The notes beneath the pieces are model-generated. The model was not told the DNA's origin. It did no database searches and saw only the letters and a list, made by a program, of their open reading frames with translations. This document shows positions 29,716 to 39,022 of a stretch of 64,000 bases of DNA, one piece after another. How positions within the stretch are numbered: position 1 is the stretch's first letter; the number at the start of each line of letters is the position of its first letter. The position numbers and the translations under genes are program-made. Source of the stretch: Rhizobiaceae bacterium. GTDB taxonomy: Bacteria > Pseudomonadota > Alphaproteobacteria > Rhizobiales > Rhizobiaceae. Location of the stretch: positions 62,001-126,000 of the forward strand of contig JAHBYV010000008.1 of NCBI GenBank assembly GCA_019635795.1, written 5' to 3'.

Positions 29716-31926
29716 ATGTTCAAGACCAAGAAAATTGCAGGCAGCTTGCTGACCTTTGCACTGGTAGGGGTATGCCTCATCGGAGCAAGCTCTTATCTTG
29801 CTCGCAAGACGCCTGCCGTTGAGGATTTGTTCCCGCGACCTGACAGCGTTGTCGCGCCGGTTGCCAGAATCCAGGTCACATTTGCGGAAAAAATTCTTCC
29901 TGAGCGCACAACAATTCATCTTCAGCTCGCGAATGGCAACGGAACGAACATCACAAATGGCAACGCGATCCAGTATTCCGATGATCTCAAGCGCATGACG
30001 CTTTCGAGCGACACGCTGCTGGCGGATGGAGAATACAGGGCAAAGGTTATTAGCGGCGATGACATATTCGCAGACTGGGAATTCAAGGTAAGTTCCCCTC
30101 GCAAAGCACGCGAGACCGAGACGCAGAGCCATATCCTGATCGTTGCGGACGATAGATCGCCATTCAGCCGCTACTATCAGGAAATCCTGCTGGCGGAGGG
30201 CATCAACACTTTCTCTGTAATCGAAAAATCCCGCTTTTCGCAGGCAAAGATAGATGATTTTCAGACAATCATCCTGCCGGGAAATCTAGATAAGGCTGAA
30301 GTCGATCGTCTTGACGATTGGGTCGAGCAAGGCGGCAATCTCGTAGCGATTCAGCCACAAGGAGCGATGGCCAAACTTGCAGGAGTGGTTGCAGAAGCAC
30401 CGCGCCCCGCCGACGGTTATCTGGTGATTGACACCAATCGTGCCCCCGGTGCCGGATTGACCGCTGAACCAATACAGTTTCACGGCAGTGCGTCTGACTT
30501 TATCCCGCTGGATGGCACGCGCGTTTTGGCAAGTTTGACTGAGAACGGCGCTGTCCAGAAGCAACCGGCCCTCACCATTCGCGCCATCGGCTCAAAAGGC
30601 GGTCAGGTGGCCGCGTTCGCATTCAATCTTGCAAAATCCGTCGTCCACACACGGCAAGGGAACCCGAAATGGGCGGGCCAGGATCGTGATGGCCTTTCAC
30701 CAATACGCTCCAATGATCTGTTTTACGGCAATTCTGCTTCCGATCCGCAGCCTGATTTTCTGGACCTGAACAAGGTGCATATTCCACAGGCGGACGAAAC
30801 CATGCGTCTGCTGTCCAATCTGCTGGTTTACCTTCAGCGCGACAGCGCACCGCTCCCGCGCTTTTGGTACTTCCCGAAGAACTATAAAGCCGTCTTTGTC
30901 ATGGCCGCTGATGACCACGGAACAAAGACTGGCACATCAGATTTTTTCACCAGGCTGAAAAACCTGGATTCGCCCGGCTGCGACATGGCGAAATGGGAAT
31001 GCCCCCGCGCGACATCCTGGACATTCATAAGGCCGTGGTCTTTTACGGCCGCCGGCCTGACCAACGAGGCAGCTGTGCGTTTCAGCAATCAGGGCTTTGA
31101 TGTAGGCGTCCATGTAACGACGTTCTGCCGCAACTGGTCAAACACATCCCTTGATCGCGCCTTCAGCCGCGATCTTTCCGAATTCGGTACGAGGTATCCC
31201 GGACTACCAAAGCAGCAGGGCAACAGGCTCCATTGCATCGCATGGTCAGATTATGTCGGCCAGGCCATCGTCGAACGAAAATGGGGGGTCAGGTTCGACA
31301 TGAACTATTACTATTGGCCGCGAGATTGGCTCAATGGGCGTTCAGGGTTCATGACCGGCTCAGGCCTGCCCATGCGGTTCAGTAGCGCGAACGGGCAGTT
31401 GATCGATGTCTATCAGCAGGAAACGCATCTTGTAGACGAAGTATTCTTCGACAATCCGCAAGCGATCGAAGATTTGATCCGCCGCGCGAAAGGGCGCGAA
31501 GGGTACTACGGAGCATTCGGGACGCATGTTGATTTTCATAACCAGTTCGCGGATTTGATCATCGACATTGCACAAAGAAATGACGTGCCAATGATCTCCG
31601 GTCAGCAAATGCTCGAATGGCAGGATGCCCGTGCAAACTCGTCGTTCACCGATCTGGTCTGGAGCAATGACACCCTGGAGTTCACGCTTCAAGAAAGCCC
31701 ACAGGCAAAAGGCTCGCTAACGGGAATGCTGGCAATGAAGTCGAACGGGCATGTCCTGTCGCGCCTTTCCAGAAACGGCGAGGATATAAACTTCACAACC
31801 GAAACAATCAAAGGCGTGGAGTACGCACTGTTTCAGGGGGAAGGCGGAAGATATACAGCAGATTATCTTCCCGCACCGACCGCGCTTACGAATTCTCCCG
31901 CCGATGACACGCCGCACCTTCAGTAG
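29716..31926 (+). CDS. Large exported protein with Ig-like, amidotransferase-like and polysaccharide-deacetylase-like regions
   Basis: A 736-aa protein. A signal or membrane anchor (about residues 8-28) is followed by a CopC/Ig-like domain near 35-130 (FPRPDSVVAPVARIQVTFAEKI). A ThuA/glutamine-amidotransferase-like alpha/beta domain follows near 140-300 (HILIVADDRSPFSRYYQEILLAEG, then WVEQGGNLVAIQPQG). The C-terminal half resembles a NodB-type deacetylase: FVMAADDHGTKTG with the Asp pair, VGVHVTTFC as a possible His motif, and RFDMNYYYWPRDW. Metal-site spacing departs from canonical NodB, so activity is uncertain. It may act on envelope or extracellular polysaccharide. It is monocistronic. 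Confidence 0.7.
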   Translation: MFKTKKIAGSLLTFALVGVCLIGASSYLARKTPAVEDLFPRPDSVVAPVARIQVTFAEKILPERTTIHLQLANGNGTNITNGNAIQYSDDLKRMTLSSDTLLADGEYRAKVISGDDIFADWEFKVSSPRKARETETQSHILIVADDRSPFSRYYQEILLAEGINTFSVIEKSRFSQAKIDDFQTIILPGNLDKAEVDRLDDWVEQGGNLVAIQPQGAMAKLAGVVAEAPRPADGYLVIDTNRAPGAGLTAEPIQFHGSASDFIPLDGTRVLASLTENGAVQKQPALTIRAIGSKGGQVAAFAFNLAKSVVHTRQGNPKWAGQDRDGLSPIRSNDLFYGNSASDPQPDFLDLNKVHIPQADETMRLLSNLLVYLQRDSAPLPRFWYFPKNYKAVFVMAADDHGTKTGTSDFFTRLKNLDSPGCDMAKWECPRATSWTFIRPWSFTAAGLTNEAAVRFSNQGFDVGVHVTTFCRNWSNTSLDRAFSRDLSEFGTRYPGLPKQQGNRLHCIAWSDYVGQAIVERKWGVRFDMNYYYWPRDWLNGRSGFMTGSGLPMRFSSANGQLIDVYQQETHLVDEVFFDNPQAIEDLIRRAKGREGYYGAFGTHVDFHNQFADLIIDIAQRNDVPMISGQQMLEWQDARANSSFTDLVWSNDTLEFTLQESPQAKGSLTGMLAMKSNGHVLSRLSRNGEDINFTTETIKGVEYALFQGEGGRYTADYLPAPTALTNSPADDTPHLQ

Positions 31927-31938
31927 CTTCTCGCTACA

Positions 31939-34173
31939 TCAGCCATTCCGTTCGGGGTTGTAGCCAAGCAAGCGCAACGCATTTAGCGTAACCAGTACTG
32001 TTGCGCCGGTATCGGCGAGTATCGCAATCCATAGGCCCGTGAGCCCTAGTATTGATGTGACGAGGAACACTGCTTTCAATCCGAGCGCGATGGTGACGTT
32101 CTGGCGGATATTTGCCATGCAGGTACGCGCCAACCGGATCAGCGCAGGCACGTCCGTCACGCGATTGCGCAAAATCGCAGCATCAGCAGTTTCAAGCGCT
32201 ACGTCGGTTCCGGACCCCATCGCAACGCCGACGCTCGCCTGCTTCAATGCTGGTGCATCGTTAATGCCGTCGCCAATCATCATAACGCCGCCGCTACTCG
32301 ACATATCGCGCACCGCATCGAGCTTTTGCTCGGGCATCATTTCAGCCTTGAACTCCATTCCAAGTCCTGCAGCAATGGCTGCGGCGGTACGGGAATTGTC
32401 TCCCGTGAGCATCGTTGCCATGACCCCCATTTCCTTAAGCTGACGCATCGCTTCCGCAGCATCTGCTCTGGATTCGTCCCGCAGGGCTAACAACCCGAGC
32501 GCCCCTACCTTGCGGAAAACGACCACAACCGTTTTCCCCTCCGCTTCAAGCGTATTGGCGAGCTCTCGTGCAGGCGCGTCGAGCACACCAGCTTCTTCAG
32601 CATGCCTGGGCGAAGAAACCCATGCAGACGCACCGCCCACCAATGCCTCGACACCTTTGCCCACGATTGCCTTGGCATCACGCGCCGGCTGAACCGGAAC
32701 CCTGGCCGTTTTCGCGCGAGTTAAGATCGCTAAGGCCAGCGGATGGCTGGACCCGGTTTCCACGCTCGCTGCAACCGACAGCAATCCGGACGCATCAGTT
32801 CCATTGAGAGGCAGAACGTCCGTGACTATCGGGCGGCCGTGCGTCAGGGTCCCGGTTTTGTCGAAAGCGACATGCCTGACTGCAGCCGCAGCTTCTACGA
32901 CGGAACCACCCTTCATCAAAAGTCCGCGCCGCGCTCCCGACGATAGGGCGGACGCGATTGAGGCAGGCACGGATATGACAAGCGCGCAAGGGCAACCGAT
33001 CAACAACAGCGCAAGCCCGCGATAAATCCACGTCTCCCAATCCTGACCAAAGAATACTGGCGGTATCACCACCACCATTGCAGCGACCAGAACGACTGCC
33101 GGCATGTACAGGCGACTGAACCGATCAATGAAGCGCTCAGTTGGGGCACGTGCTTCCTCGGCCTCTTCGACAAGGCGGATGATGCGACTGATCGTGTTAT
33201 CCTTGGCAGCCTTTTCGACGCTCACCCGAAGTGCCGCCTCGGTGTTTATGGACCCCGCGAAAACAGTGTCACCCGGAGAGCGCGTGACCGGAACGCTTTC
33301 CCCGGTAACAGGGCTTTCATCGACCCCCGAAACACCTTCGATAACCTGCCCGTCTGCCGGAATACGTTCACCGGGACGCACGAGAACAATCTGTCCCGGC
33401 TGCAAGGTTTGAGCGGAGACCTCGCGGGTCGTACTCCCCTCCTCAAGCAACGCGGTTCTGGGAACGAGCGTGGCAAGCGCCCTAATCCCTTGCCGTGCCC
33501 TACCGGCTGCAACGCCTTCCAGCACTTCGCCAACCGCGAACAAAAACACCACGAGAGCAGCTTCCTCCGCAGCGTCAATGAACAAAGCTCCGACTGCTGC
33601 GATCGTCATCAGGCTTTCTATTGTGAAAGGCTGTCCCAGGCGCAATGCTGCCCACGCGCGCCTTGCGACAGGAAAAAGACCAATGAGACAAGCGGCAATG
33701 AACGCCCAGCGTCCCACTCCTTTGGGGGTCAGGAGTTCAATCCCCCATGCGAGCACAAGCAGCGCGCCGGTGAGAACCACCAAACGGCCTTTTGCGGTCT
33801 GGTACCATGATTTATCGCGGTCCGCCGGGTCATCGTGGCTATGTTTTTCGGTGCCCCCGGACGCATGTTCGTGGCCGTGCTCATGATCCGTGTGGTCATG
33901 CTTAACCGCGTGACCACCCTGGTGATTTGTCGAAGACGCCTCACCAATCCCGTAGCCAAGTTTGCGAACGGTTGCCTCTACTGCCTCGCGAGACGTCGCC
34001 TGTTCATCAAGGCGTAATTTCAGGCGCTCCGACATAACGGCCACCGAAACGTCGCTTACCCCCGGCAGACGTTCCACAGCGTTTCTGATTTTCGTCGCGC
34101 AGGCGGCACAGTCCATGCCCAACACTGACCATTCGTAATGATCATTTGTACTTTTTTCTATGTCTCTAGCCAT
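31939..34173 (-). CDS. Zn/Cd/Pb-exporting P1B-type ATPase (ZntA-like)
   Basis: A 744-aa heavy-metal ATPase. An N-terminal HMA domain has GMDCAACATKI with the CxxC pair. A His/Asp/Glu-rich linker lies near residues 88-118, and the transmembrane CPC motif is in GCPCALVISVP. The phosphorylated Asp is in DKTGTLTHG, with TGDNSRTA and GDGINDAPAL in the ATP-binding domain. The His-rich linker and CPC motif point to divalent zinc, cadmium or lead rather than copper. A MerR-type regulator is divergent, and the shared promoter has the stretched 19-base spacer MerR activators need. Confidence 0.92.
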   Translation of the reverse strand: MARDIEKSTNDHYEWSVLGMDCAACATKIRNAVERLPGVSDVSVAVMSERLKLRLDEQATSREAVEATVRKLGYGIGEASSTNHQGGHAVKHDHTDHEHGHEHASGGTEKHSHDDPADRDKSWYQTAKGRLVVLTGALLVLAWGIELLTPKGVGRWAFIAACLIGLFPVARRAWAALRLGQPFTIESLMTIAAVGALFIDAAEEAALVVFLFAVGEVLEGVAAGRARQGIRALATLVPRTALLEEGSTTREVSAQTLQPGQIVLVRPGERIPADGQVIEGVSGVDESPVTGESVPVTRSPGDTVFAGSINTEAALRVSVEKAAKDNTISRIIRLVEEAEEARAPTERFIDRFSRLYMPAVVLVAAMVVVIPPVFFGQDWETWIYRGLALLLIGCPCALVISVPASIASALSSGARRGLLMKGGSVVEAAAAVRHVAFDKTGTLTHGRPIVTDVLPLNGTDASGLLSVAASVETGSSHPLALAILTRAKTARVPVQPARDAKAIVGKGVEALVGGASAWVSSPRHAEEAGVLDAPARELANTLEAEGKTVVVVFRKVGALGLLALRDESRADAAEAMRQLKEMGVMATMLTGDNSRTAAAIAAGLGMEFKAEMMPEQKLDAVRDMSSSGGVMMIGDGINDAPALKQASVGVAMGSGTDVALETADAAILRNRVTDVPALIRLARTCMANIRQNVTIALGLKAVFLVTSILGLTGLWIAILADTGATVLVTLNALRLLGYNPERNG

Positions 34174-34216
34174 GCTGGTCTGGCCCTTTTCCTGATGAGC
34201 GCCTACATGACCTGAA

Positions 34217-34247
34217 TAGCTAATGTCTCTAGTAACTATAGGTTCAA
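34217..34247 (-). promoter_or_regulatory. MerR-type promoter/operator of the metal ATPase gene
   Basis: On the minus strand TTGAAC (34247-34242) and TAGCTA (34222-34217) are 19 bases apart, longer than the normal 17. The spacer holds the imperfect dyad CTATAG-TTA-CTAGAG. This is the arrangement that MerR/ZntR-family proteins unwind on metal binding. Confidence 0.75.
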
Positions 34248-34259
34248 GAGGATTTTTCG

Positions 34260-34694
34260 ATGCTCACAATCGGAAAGATGGCTAATGCAACAGGCGTGAA
34301 GGTTCCGACAATCCGGTACTACGAACAAATCGGATTGTTACCCGATGCCGAACGCAGCGCTGGCAACCAGCGCCTTTACGCCAAAAACGCGCTGGAACGC
34401 CTGCGCTTTATACGTCACGCGCGTGAGCTTGGGTTTCCGCTTGAGGCAATACGGGATTTGCTGGCACTTTCCGATAAACCTGACCAAAGCTGTGCCGCGG
34501 CAGACGCAATTGCAAAGAGGCAGCTACAGGCAGTGCGTGCGCGTATTGCCCGTCTCCAAGCGCTGGAAGTTGAACTACAGCGCATGGTCACGCAGTGCGA
34601 ACACGGCAAGATGTCCGATTGCCGGGTAATCGGCGTTCTGGGCAATCACGAGCTTTGCCAGCACGATCACGCGGAAGAAAGCTTTACGGGCTGA
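34260..34694 (+). CDS. MerR family metal-responsive transcriptional regulator (ZntR/CadR/PbrR-like)
   Basis: A 144-aa protein. The N-terminal winged helix (MLTIGKMANATGVKVPTIRYYEQIGLLP) is followed by a long dimerisation helix and a C-terminal loop with Cys near 79, 119 and 128 (QSCAAAD, TQCEHG, SDCRVIG), then LCQHDH. These cysteines match metal-sensing ZntR/CadR/PbrR proteins for divalent ions. It is divergent from the ATPase gene and should activate it from the 34217-34247 operator. Which of zinc, cadmium or lead is the inducer cannot be read from sequence. Confidence 0.9.
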   Translation: MLTIGKMANATGVKVPTIRYYEQIGLLPDAERSAGNQRLYAKNALERLRFIRHARELGFPLEAIRDLLALSDKPDQSCAAADAIAKRQLQAVRARIARLQALEVELQRMVTQCEHGKMSDCRVIGVLGNHELCQHDHAEESFTG

Positions 34695-34752
34695 TGTTCA
34701 ACTCGACCGGCCGCGCAAGATTTCGCAACGGCCAGCTTACACGACCAACCAA

Positions 34753-35154
34753 TTACCGTGGGTAATTCTCGGTCGGATAGAGAACAGGCGGTTGCCCCGG
34801 ACGCTGTGCGTGAGACTCGCGATACACATAGCCAGACGGAGCTTTGCCGGGCTGAATGCGAGGCGGATTAGGCTTTACAGGCTTCCTGCCTTCTGCCGGC
34901 GGTCTTGGCCGATAGTCGCGGTCGCCACGCCGACCAATTCTTTGACCTTCCCGATAGTCATAATAGCGGTCGCGATAGTAACGGTCTCTGTAGCGCGGAT
35001 ACCGGTCATAGTTCCGGTAGCCATCATAGTAGCCGCCAGAACCCTCATAATAGCCGCCATAGCCACCACCATAATAGGGGTCGCCAACGCAACCGGCGAT
35101 GCCGAGGGCAGCCAGTGCCAGAATTGCAGCGCGCGTCAAGGATTTGTAGTTCAT
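34753..35154 (-). CDS. Tyr/Arg/Gly-rich small lipoprotein
   Basis: A protein of about 133 aa. A lipoprotein signal (MNYKSLTRAAILALAALGIAGC) makes Cys22 the likely lipidated residue. The mature part is low complexity: Gly-Tyr repeats, then Arg-Tyr-Asp repeats (RYPRYRDRYYRDRYYDY), then a Pro/Lys-rich end. The frame is open to 35202, but ATG 35154 gives a proper signal. No domain was recognised. The neighbours give no clue to its role. Confidence 0.75.
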   Translation of the reverse strand: MNYKSLTRAAILALAALGIAGCVGDPYYGGGYGGYYEGSGGYYDGYRNYDRYPRYRDRYYRDRYYDYREGQRIGRRGDRDYRPRPPAEGRKPVKPNPPRIQPGKAPSGYVYRESHAQRPGQPPVLYPTENYPR

Positions 35155-35253
35155 GCGAGTTGTCCGCCAGAAAACGACCAATTCACGAAACCTATCTGGC
35201 AAAAGCGGTAAAATTCAGACGCTCGCCTGCGCGCATTTTCCTTCAAACGCCGC

Positions 35254-36063
35254 CTAAGCTACAGCCGAGACCACAAAAGCCTGAATTTTCGCAGAGATCT
35301 GAGCATTTCCATGCTTTTGCGCAAGATGGGCCGATATACGATCAGTTACGTCGGCAAGGTTCGCACCTCGGGCCTCTATTTCGTTGCGTAGTGGCGTCCC
35401 TTGAGAATAGGCGAGCGCTGCAATGAGCGGCGAAGGCGCGCGGCTTTCCTCTGTCTTTTTCTCTATGGCGACGCTTGAGAACCCCGCCGATTCCAGCTCC
35501 CTTTGAATGAGCGCCGTGTCAAAATAGCCATGAGGAATTTGAGTTATGAAGCGCGGCGGATTGTCCGGAAAGATCTGGGAAAGGGCGTCCAACACATCGT
35601 TTGCAAATACATTTTCTTCAACGCGATCCCACACGTTGAACAAGAACCGTCCGCCGGGCTTCAACACGCGCTTGGCTTCGCGATAACCTGCCGTTCGGTC
35701 AGGGAAGAACATTACGCCAAATTGGCAACAGACTAGATCGAATGCCGCATCCCGGCAAGGCAGCGCCATCGCATCTGCTTGCATCCACTGGATACGGCCA
35801 TCTGTCGGTTGGCGCGACATTGCATAATCCAGCATGGCCTGACTGAGATCGGTTACGACGTAATTCGCATCGGAAGATAGTCTTGGCGCCAGCTCGCGCG
35901 TCACCGCACCGGTGCCAGCCGCGACTTCAAGAACAGAGCGAGGAGAGAACGAAGCAGCGCGCAGTGCGAGATCTGCCGCATAAGTACCGAAAATCAACGG
36001 GACCATGTAGCGGTCGTAATTTTCCGGGATAGAACCGGTAAAAACCTTATTCTCTTCCGACAT
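35254..36063 (-). CDS. Class I SAM-dependent methyltransferase (UbiE/Methyltransf_11 type)
   Basis: A protein of about 269 aa. The SAM-binding motif I is VLEVAAGTGAVTRELA (about residues 50-65), followed by YVVTDLSQAMLDYA and DLVCCQFGVMFFPD. PGGRFLFNVWD is the post-motif strand. The N terminus (FTGSIPENYDRYM) resembles a group of methyltransferases annotated near ubiquinone enzymes, but the substrate is unknown. ATG 36063 was chosen over 36096. It is monocistronic. Confidence 0.85.
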   Translation of the reverse strand: MSEENKVFTGSIPENYDRYMVPLIFGTYAADLALRAASFSPRSVLEVAAGTGAVTRELAPRLSSDANYVVTDLSQAMLDYAMSRQPTDGRIQWMQADAMALPCRDAAFDLVCCQFGVMFFPDRTAGYREAKRVLKPGGRFLFNVWDRVEENVFANDVLDALSQIFPDNPPRFITQIPHGYFDTALIQRELESAGFSSVAIEKKTEESRAPSPLIAALAYSQGTPLRNEIEARGANLADVTDRISAHLAQKHGNAQISAKIQAFVVSAVA

Positions 36064-36247
36064 GGGAACACCCATGATTAATGGAAAGCCTAGCATACCA
36101 CATTGCGTCAGCGGTGTACTGGAATAAATTCATTGCTGAAATTTATGGAACAGCGTCAAATCGCTTTGGCGCATCTTCCAGCCCCATCAGAGATACGGAT
36201 AAATCTCGACAGCTTGAAAATCAGAATGTTGATGTCATTGAAACTTC

Positions 36248-36322
36248 TGGTACGCCCAAGGGGAATCGAACCCCTGTTTGCGCCGTGAGAGGGCGCCGTC
36301 CTGACCGCTAGACGATGGGCGC
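36248..36322 (-). tRNA. tRNA-Glu (anticodon CTC)
   Basis: Read on the minus strand. Acceptor GCGCCCA pairs with TGGGCGT (G-U at the first pair), and the D stem is CGTC/GACG. The anticodon stem GCGCC/GGCGC closes a loop CTCTCAC with anticodon CTC. The T stem AGGGG/CCCCT has TTCGATT, and the discriminator A is followed by CCA. It reads GAG codons. Confidence 0.93.
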
Positions 36323-36377
36323 AGCGAGAATGCGCATATAGGCAATATGCCGGTCGTTGGCAACTGCCAAGCAGCAC

Positions 36378-36761
36378 TCAATCCGTGGAGATTTCAAAAC
36401 GACCGACCATGCGTCCTGCGGCCGTGTCGAAAACGTAGATCACACGTTGTTCCGCAGCCTCTTCAACATAAATCGAAAGCTGGGTGCCTGAAAGCGATTG
36501 CGAAACAATCCGCGCACCTGCGGGCAGAGGGATTTTTCCCTCGACCAGGCCGCCCTGCGCTGGCACAGAAAGGCCGTTTGCGACAGTTGGCTCGGGGACG
36601 GCGTTGCGTGACTTGTAGACAATTGCGCCGAGCACAGCCATAAGGGCCAGGAACAGCAGGCCAAGGTTGACCCCCATGAAGCGGATCATCTTTCGCCGCA
36701 CATTTTCCACTGCAGGATCGAGCGGTTTCTCGTCGTTGTCGTCGAGTGCCGGGTTGGCCAT
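36378..36761 (-). CDS. Single-pass membrane protein of unknown function
   Basis: A protein of about 127 aa. An acidic cytoplasmic N terminus (NPALDDNDEKPLDPAVENV) leads to one transmembrane helix (MGVNLGLLFLALMAVLGAIVY). A periplasmic domain of about 75 residues follows, with alternating hydrophobic strands (ARIVSQSLSGTQLSIYVE, QRVIYVFDTAAGRMVGRF). It is divergent from the rluD-type gene with 19 bases between starts. I do not recognise a characterised family. Confidence 0.75.
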   Translation of the reverse strand: MANPALDDNDEKPLDPAVENVRRKMIRFMGVNLGLLFLALMAVLGAIVYKSRNAVPEPTVANGLSVPAQGGLVEGKIPLPAGARIVSQSLSGTQLSIYVEEAAEQRVIYVFDTAAGRMVGRFEISTD

Positions 36762-36780
36762 CACATTATTCCAGAGTTAA

Positions 36781-37809
36781 ATGAGCGCCTCTGATAGCGA
36801 AGACAAAGCCGGATTGATAGTGTTGAATACGGCGGCAGAGGACGCAGGCCAAAGGCTCGACCAGTGGCTGGCGGCACGCCTTGCGCCAGACTTGTCACGC
36901 AGCCGGATACAGGCCCTGATCAAGCAGGGCGCCGTCTTGCTTGATGGTATTGCTGTTTCAGAAGCGCGGCACAAGCTGAAAGCAGATCAGTCAATCGCGA
37001 TTGATATTCCCGAGCCTGAAGCCCCGGAACCTGCTGGCGAGAACATTCCGCTGGATATTCTTTTTGAAGACAATGAGCTGATTGTCATCAACAAACCTGC
37101 CGGTCTGGTTGTTCATCCCGGTGCAGGCAACTGGACCGGAACGCTGGTAAATGCGCTGATCCACCATTGCGGAGACAGTCTGTCAGGCATCGGTGGCGTG
37201 CGGCGGCCGGGTATTGTTCACCGCCTGGATAAGGATACCAGCGGTGTTCTGGTTGTCGCAAAAACAGATCGCGCGCATCAATCCCTTTCCGAGGCTTTCG
37301 CTGACCACGGTCGCGACGGTGATCTTGAGCGCGCCTATGTTGCACTCGTTTGGGGTGCCCCGCCTCGCCCGACAGGCACAATCGACGCCGCGTTGGGGCG
37401 CGCGAGCGACAGGGTGCGTCGCGCCGTCGTTTCTCCAGGCCGTGAGGACGCGCGTCACGCTGTGACACACTTCACAGTGCTCGAACGATTTGGCGTGCAG
37501 AAAGACGGAAGCTTTATGGCCGCACTTGTCGAATGCAGGCTGGAAACAGGAAGGACCCATCAGATCCGGGTGCATATGGCGCATATCGGCCATCCGCTGA
37601 TTGGAGACCGCGATTACGGCCAGGCTTTTAAAACCAAGGCAAACCGTCTGGAAGAACCTGCCCGTAGTCAGGTTCAGGATTTCCCGCGTCAGGCCTTGCA
37701 TGCGCGTCTTCTTGCATTTCGTCACCCGGTTACCCAGATAAATATGCGGTTTGAAGCGCCTGTCCCTACTGACATGGACGCACTTATCGACAGCTTCAGA
37801 AAGATTTGA
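36781..37809 (+). CDS. RluA/RluD-family 23S rRNA pseudouridine synthase
   Basis: A 342-aa enzyme. An N-terminal S4 RNA-binding domain (about residues 20-75: AGQRLDQWLAARL, LIKQGAVLLDG) precedes the catalytic domain. The nucleophile is Asp150 in HRLDKDTSG, and RTHQIRVHMAHIGHPLIGD follows. By length and the S4 domain it resembles RluD, which modifies helix 69 of 23S rRNA. RluC specificity cannot be excluded. It is immediately upstream of rpoH, an order common in this bacterial group. Confidence 0.9.
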   Translation: MSASDSEDKAGLIVLNTAAEDAGQRLDQWLAARLAPDLSRSRIQALIKQGAVLLDGIAVSEARHKLKADQSIAIDIPEPEAPEPAGENIPLDILFEDNELIVINKPAGLVVHPGAGNWTGTLVNALIHHCGDSLSGIGGVRRPGIVHRLDKDTSGVLVVAKTDRAHQSLSEAFADHGRDGDLERAYVALVWGAPPRPTGTIDAALGRASDRVRRAVVSPGREDARHAVTHFTVLERFGVQKDGSFMAALVECRLETGRTHQIRVHMAHIGHPLIGDRDYGQAFKTKANRLEEPARSQVQDFPRQALHARLLAFRHPVTQINMRFEAPVPTDMDALIDSFRKI

Positions 37810-38036
37810 TCCGCCGGTTTCAACCGCAGTTGGATTGAAGACTGGCTCAAAATTCCTGACTCGCCTGAGCGGGTAACGGGTGTATTCTGTTTTTTAGCTG
37901 GAACGGATATTGAACTCCTGGGTTTAATACCTACCTAAGCCTGTTGCACGGCGCTTGCGAAGCTGCCGCTTCAGGAGGCCTGCACCGCGTTTGCCGCAGA
38001 GCGGAAATGCGGGAACAGAAAAGGAGGGGTGCTATT

Positions 38037-38945
38037 ATGGCCCAATCACTGCCAAGTATTGCTTCGGGAGAAGGAGGCCTCTCCCGGTATCTCGAAGAAA
38101 TTCGACGTTTTCCGATGTTGCAGCCGCAGGAAGAGTACATGCTCGCCAAGCGGTATCATGAACATCAGGATACAAACGCCGCCCATAAGCTGGTTACCAG
38201 CCATTTGCGCCTAGTGGCGAAGATTGCCATGGGTTATCGCGGCTATGGCTTGCCAATAGGCGAGGTCATTTCTGAGGGCAATGTCGGCCTTATGCAGGCC
38301 GTGAAGAAATTTGAACCGGATCGGGGCTTCCGTCTGGCCACATATGCAATGTGGTGGATCAAGGCCTCCATTCAGGAATACATTCTGCGTTCGTGGAGCC
38401 TCGTTAAAATGGGCACAACCGCGAACCAGAAGCGGCTGTTCTTTAACCTGCGCAAGGTGAAGGGAAAAATCCAGGCGCTTGAAGATGGCGATTTGCGGCC
38501 AGATCAGGTCAAGGAGATTGCCACCAAGCTGAACGTGTCCGAGGAAGAAGTCATTTCAATGAACCGCCGTCTTTCCGGCGACGCCTCCCTCAACGCGCCA
38601 ATTCGCGCCACCGAGGGTGAATCCGGTGAGTGGCAGGACTGGCTTGTAGACGACCATGACAGTCAGGAAGAAATGCTGATCGAACAGGACGAGCTTGAGA
38701 ACCGCCGCGCGATGCTGGAAAGCGCCCTCGGAGTTTTGAATGAGCGTGAACGCCGCATTTTCGAAGCACGGCGCCTGTCAGAAGAGCCGATAACGCTCGA
38801 AGACCTTTCAAGCGAGTTCAACATCAGCCGCGAGCGCGTTCGCCAGATTGAGGTTCGCGCTTTCGAAAAGGTGCAGGAAGCCGTTCAGGCTGCCGCGCGG
38901 CAGCAGGCACAGGCCCTGCGCACGATCGAGGCAGAACCGGCGTAA
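38037..38945 (+). CDS. rpoH: RNA polymerase heat-shock sigma factor RpoH
   Basis: A 302-aa sigma-32. Region 2 is LVTSHLRLVAKIAMGYRGYGLPIGEVISEGNVGLMQAVKKFEPDRGFRLATYAMWWIKASIQEYIL. The RpoH box is QKRLFFNLRKVK, and region 4 ends in FNISRERVRQIEVRAFEKVQ. The frame opens further upstream, but AAAAGGAGG lies before ATG 38037 and the MAQSLPSIASGEGGLSRYLEEIRRFPML start matches RpoH1-type proteins. GGAAC-N16-GGTT at 37900-37924 is a poor EcfG-like match upstream, so stress input remains open. A strong terminator follows. Confidence 0.95.
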   Translation: MAQSLPSIASGEGGLSRYLEEIRRFPMLQPQEEYMLAKRYHEHQDTNAAHKLVTSHLRLVAKIAMGYRGYGLPIGEVISEGNVGLMQAVKKFEPDRGFRLATYAMWWIKASIQEYILRSWSLVKMGTTANQKRLFFNLRKVKGKIQALEDGDLRPDQVKEIATKLNVSEEEVISMNRRLSGDASLNAPIRATEGESGEWQDWLVDDHDSQEEMLIEQDELENRRAMLESALGVLNERERRIFEARRLSEEPITLEDLSSEFNISRERVRQIEVRAFEKVQEAVQAAARQQAQALRTIEAEPA

Positions 38946-38975
38946 ATAAGCCGATAATTTCAACTTCCCCCAAGA

Positions 38976-39001
38976 GGCCGGGCACACTGCCCGGCCTTTT
39001 T
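38976..39001 (+). terminator. Rho-independent terminator after rpoH
   Basis: GGCCGGGC (38976-38983) and GCCCGGCC (38989-38996) around a five-base loop, followed by five T on the plus strand. Confidence 0.9.
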
Positions 39002-39022
39002 GCAGCAGCGTTTCGCCCGGTC

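Noticed and set aside
37900-37924. GGAAC-N16-GGTT upstream of rpoH as an EcfG promoter
   Set aside because: The -10 box is GGTT rather than CGTT. The distance to rpoH allows it, and related species place an rpoH gene under EcfG, but this protein looks like RpoH1, so the match is too weak to call.
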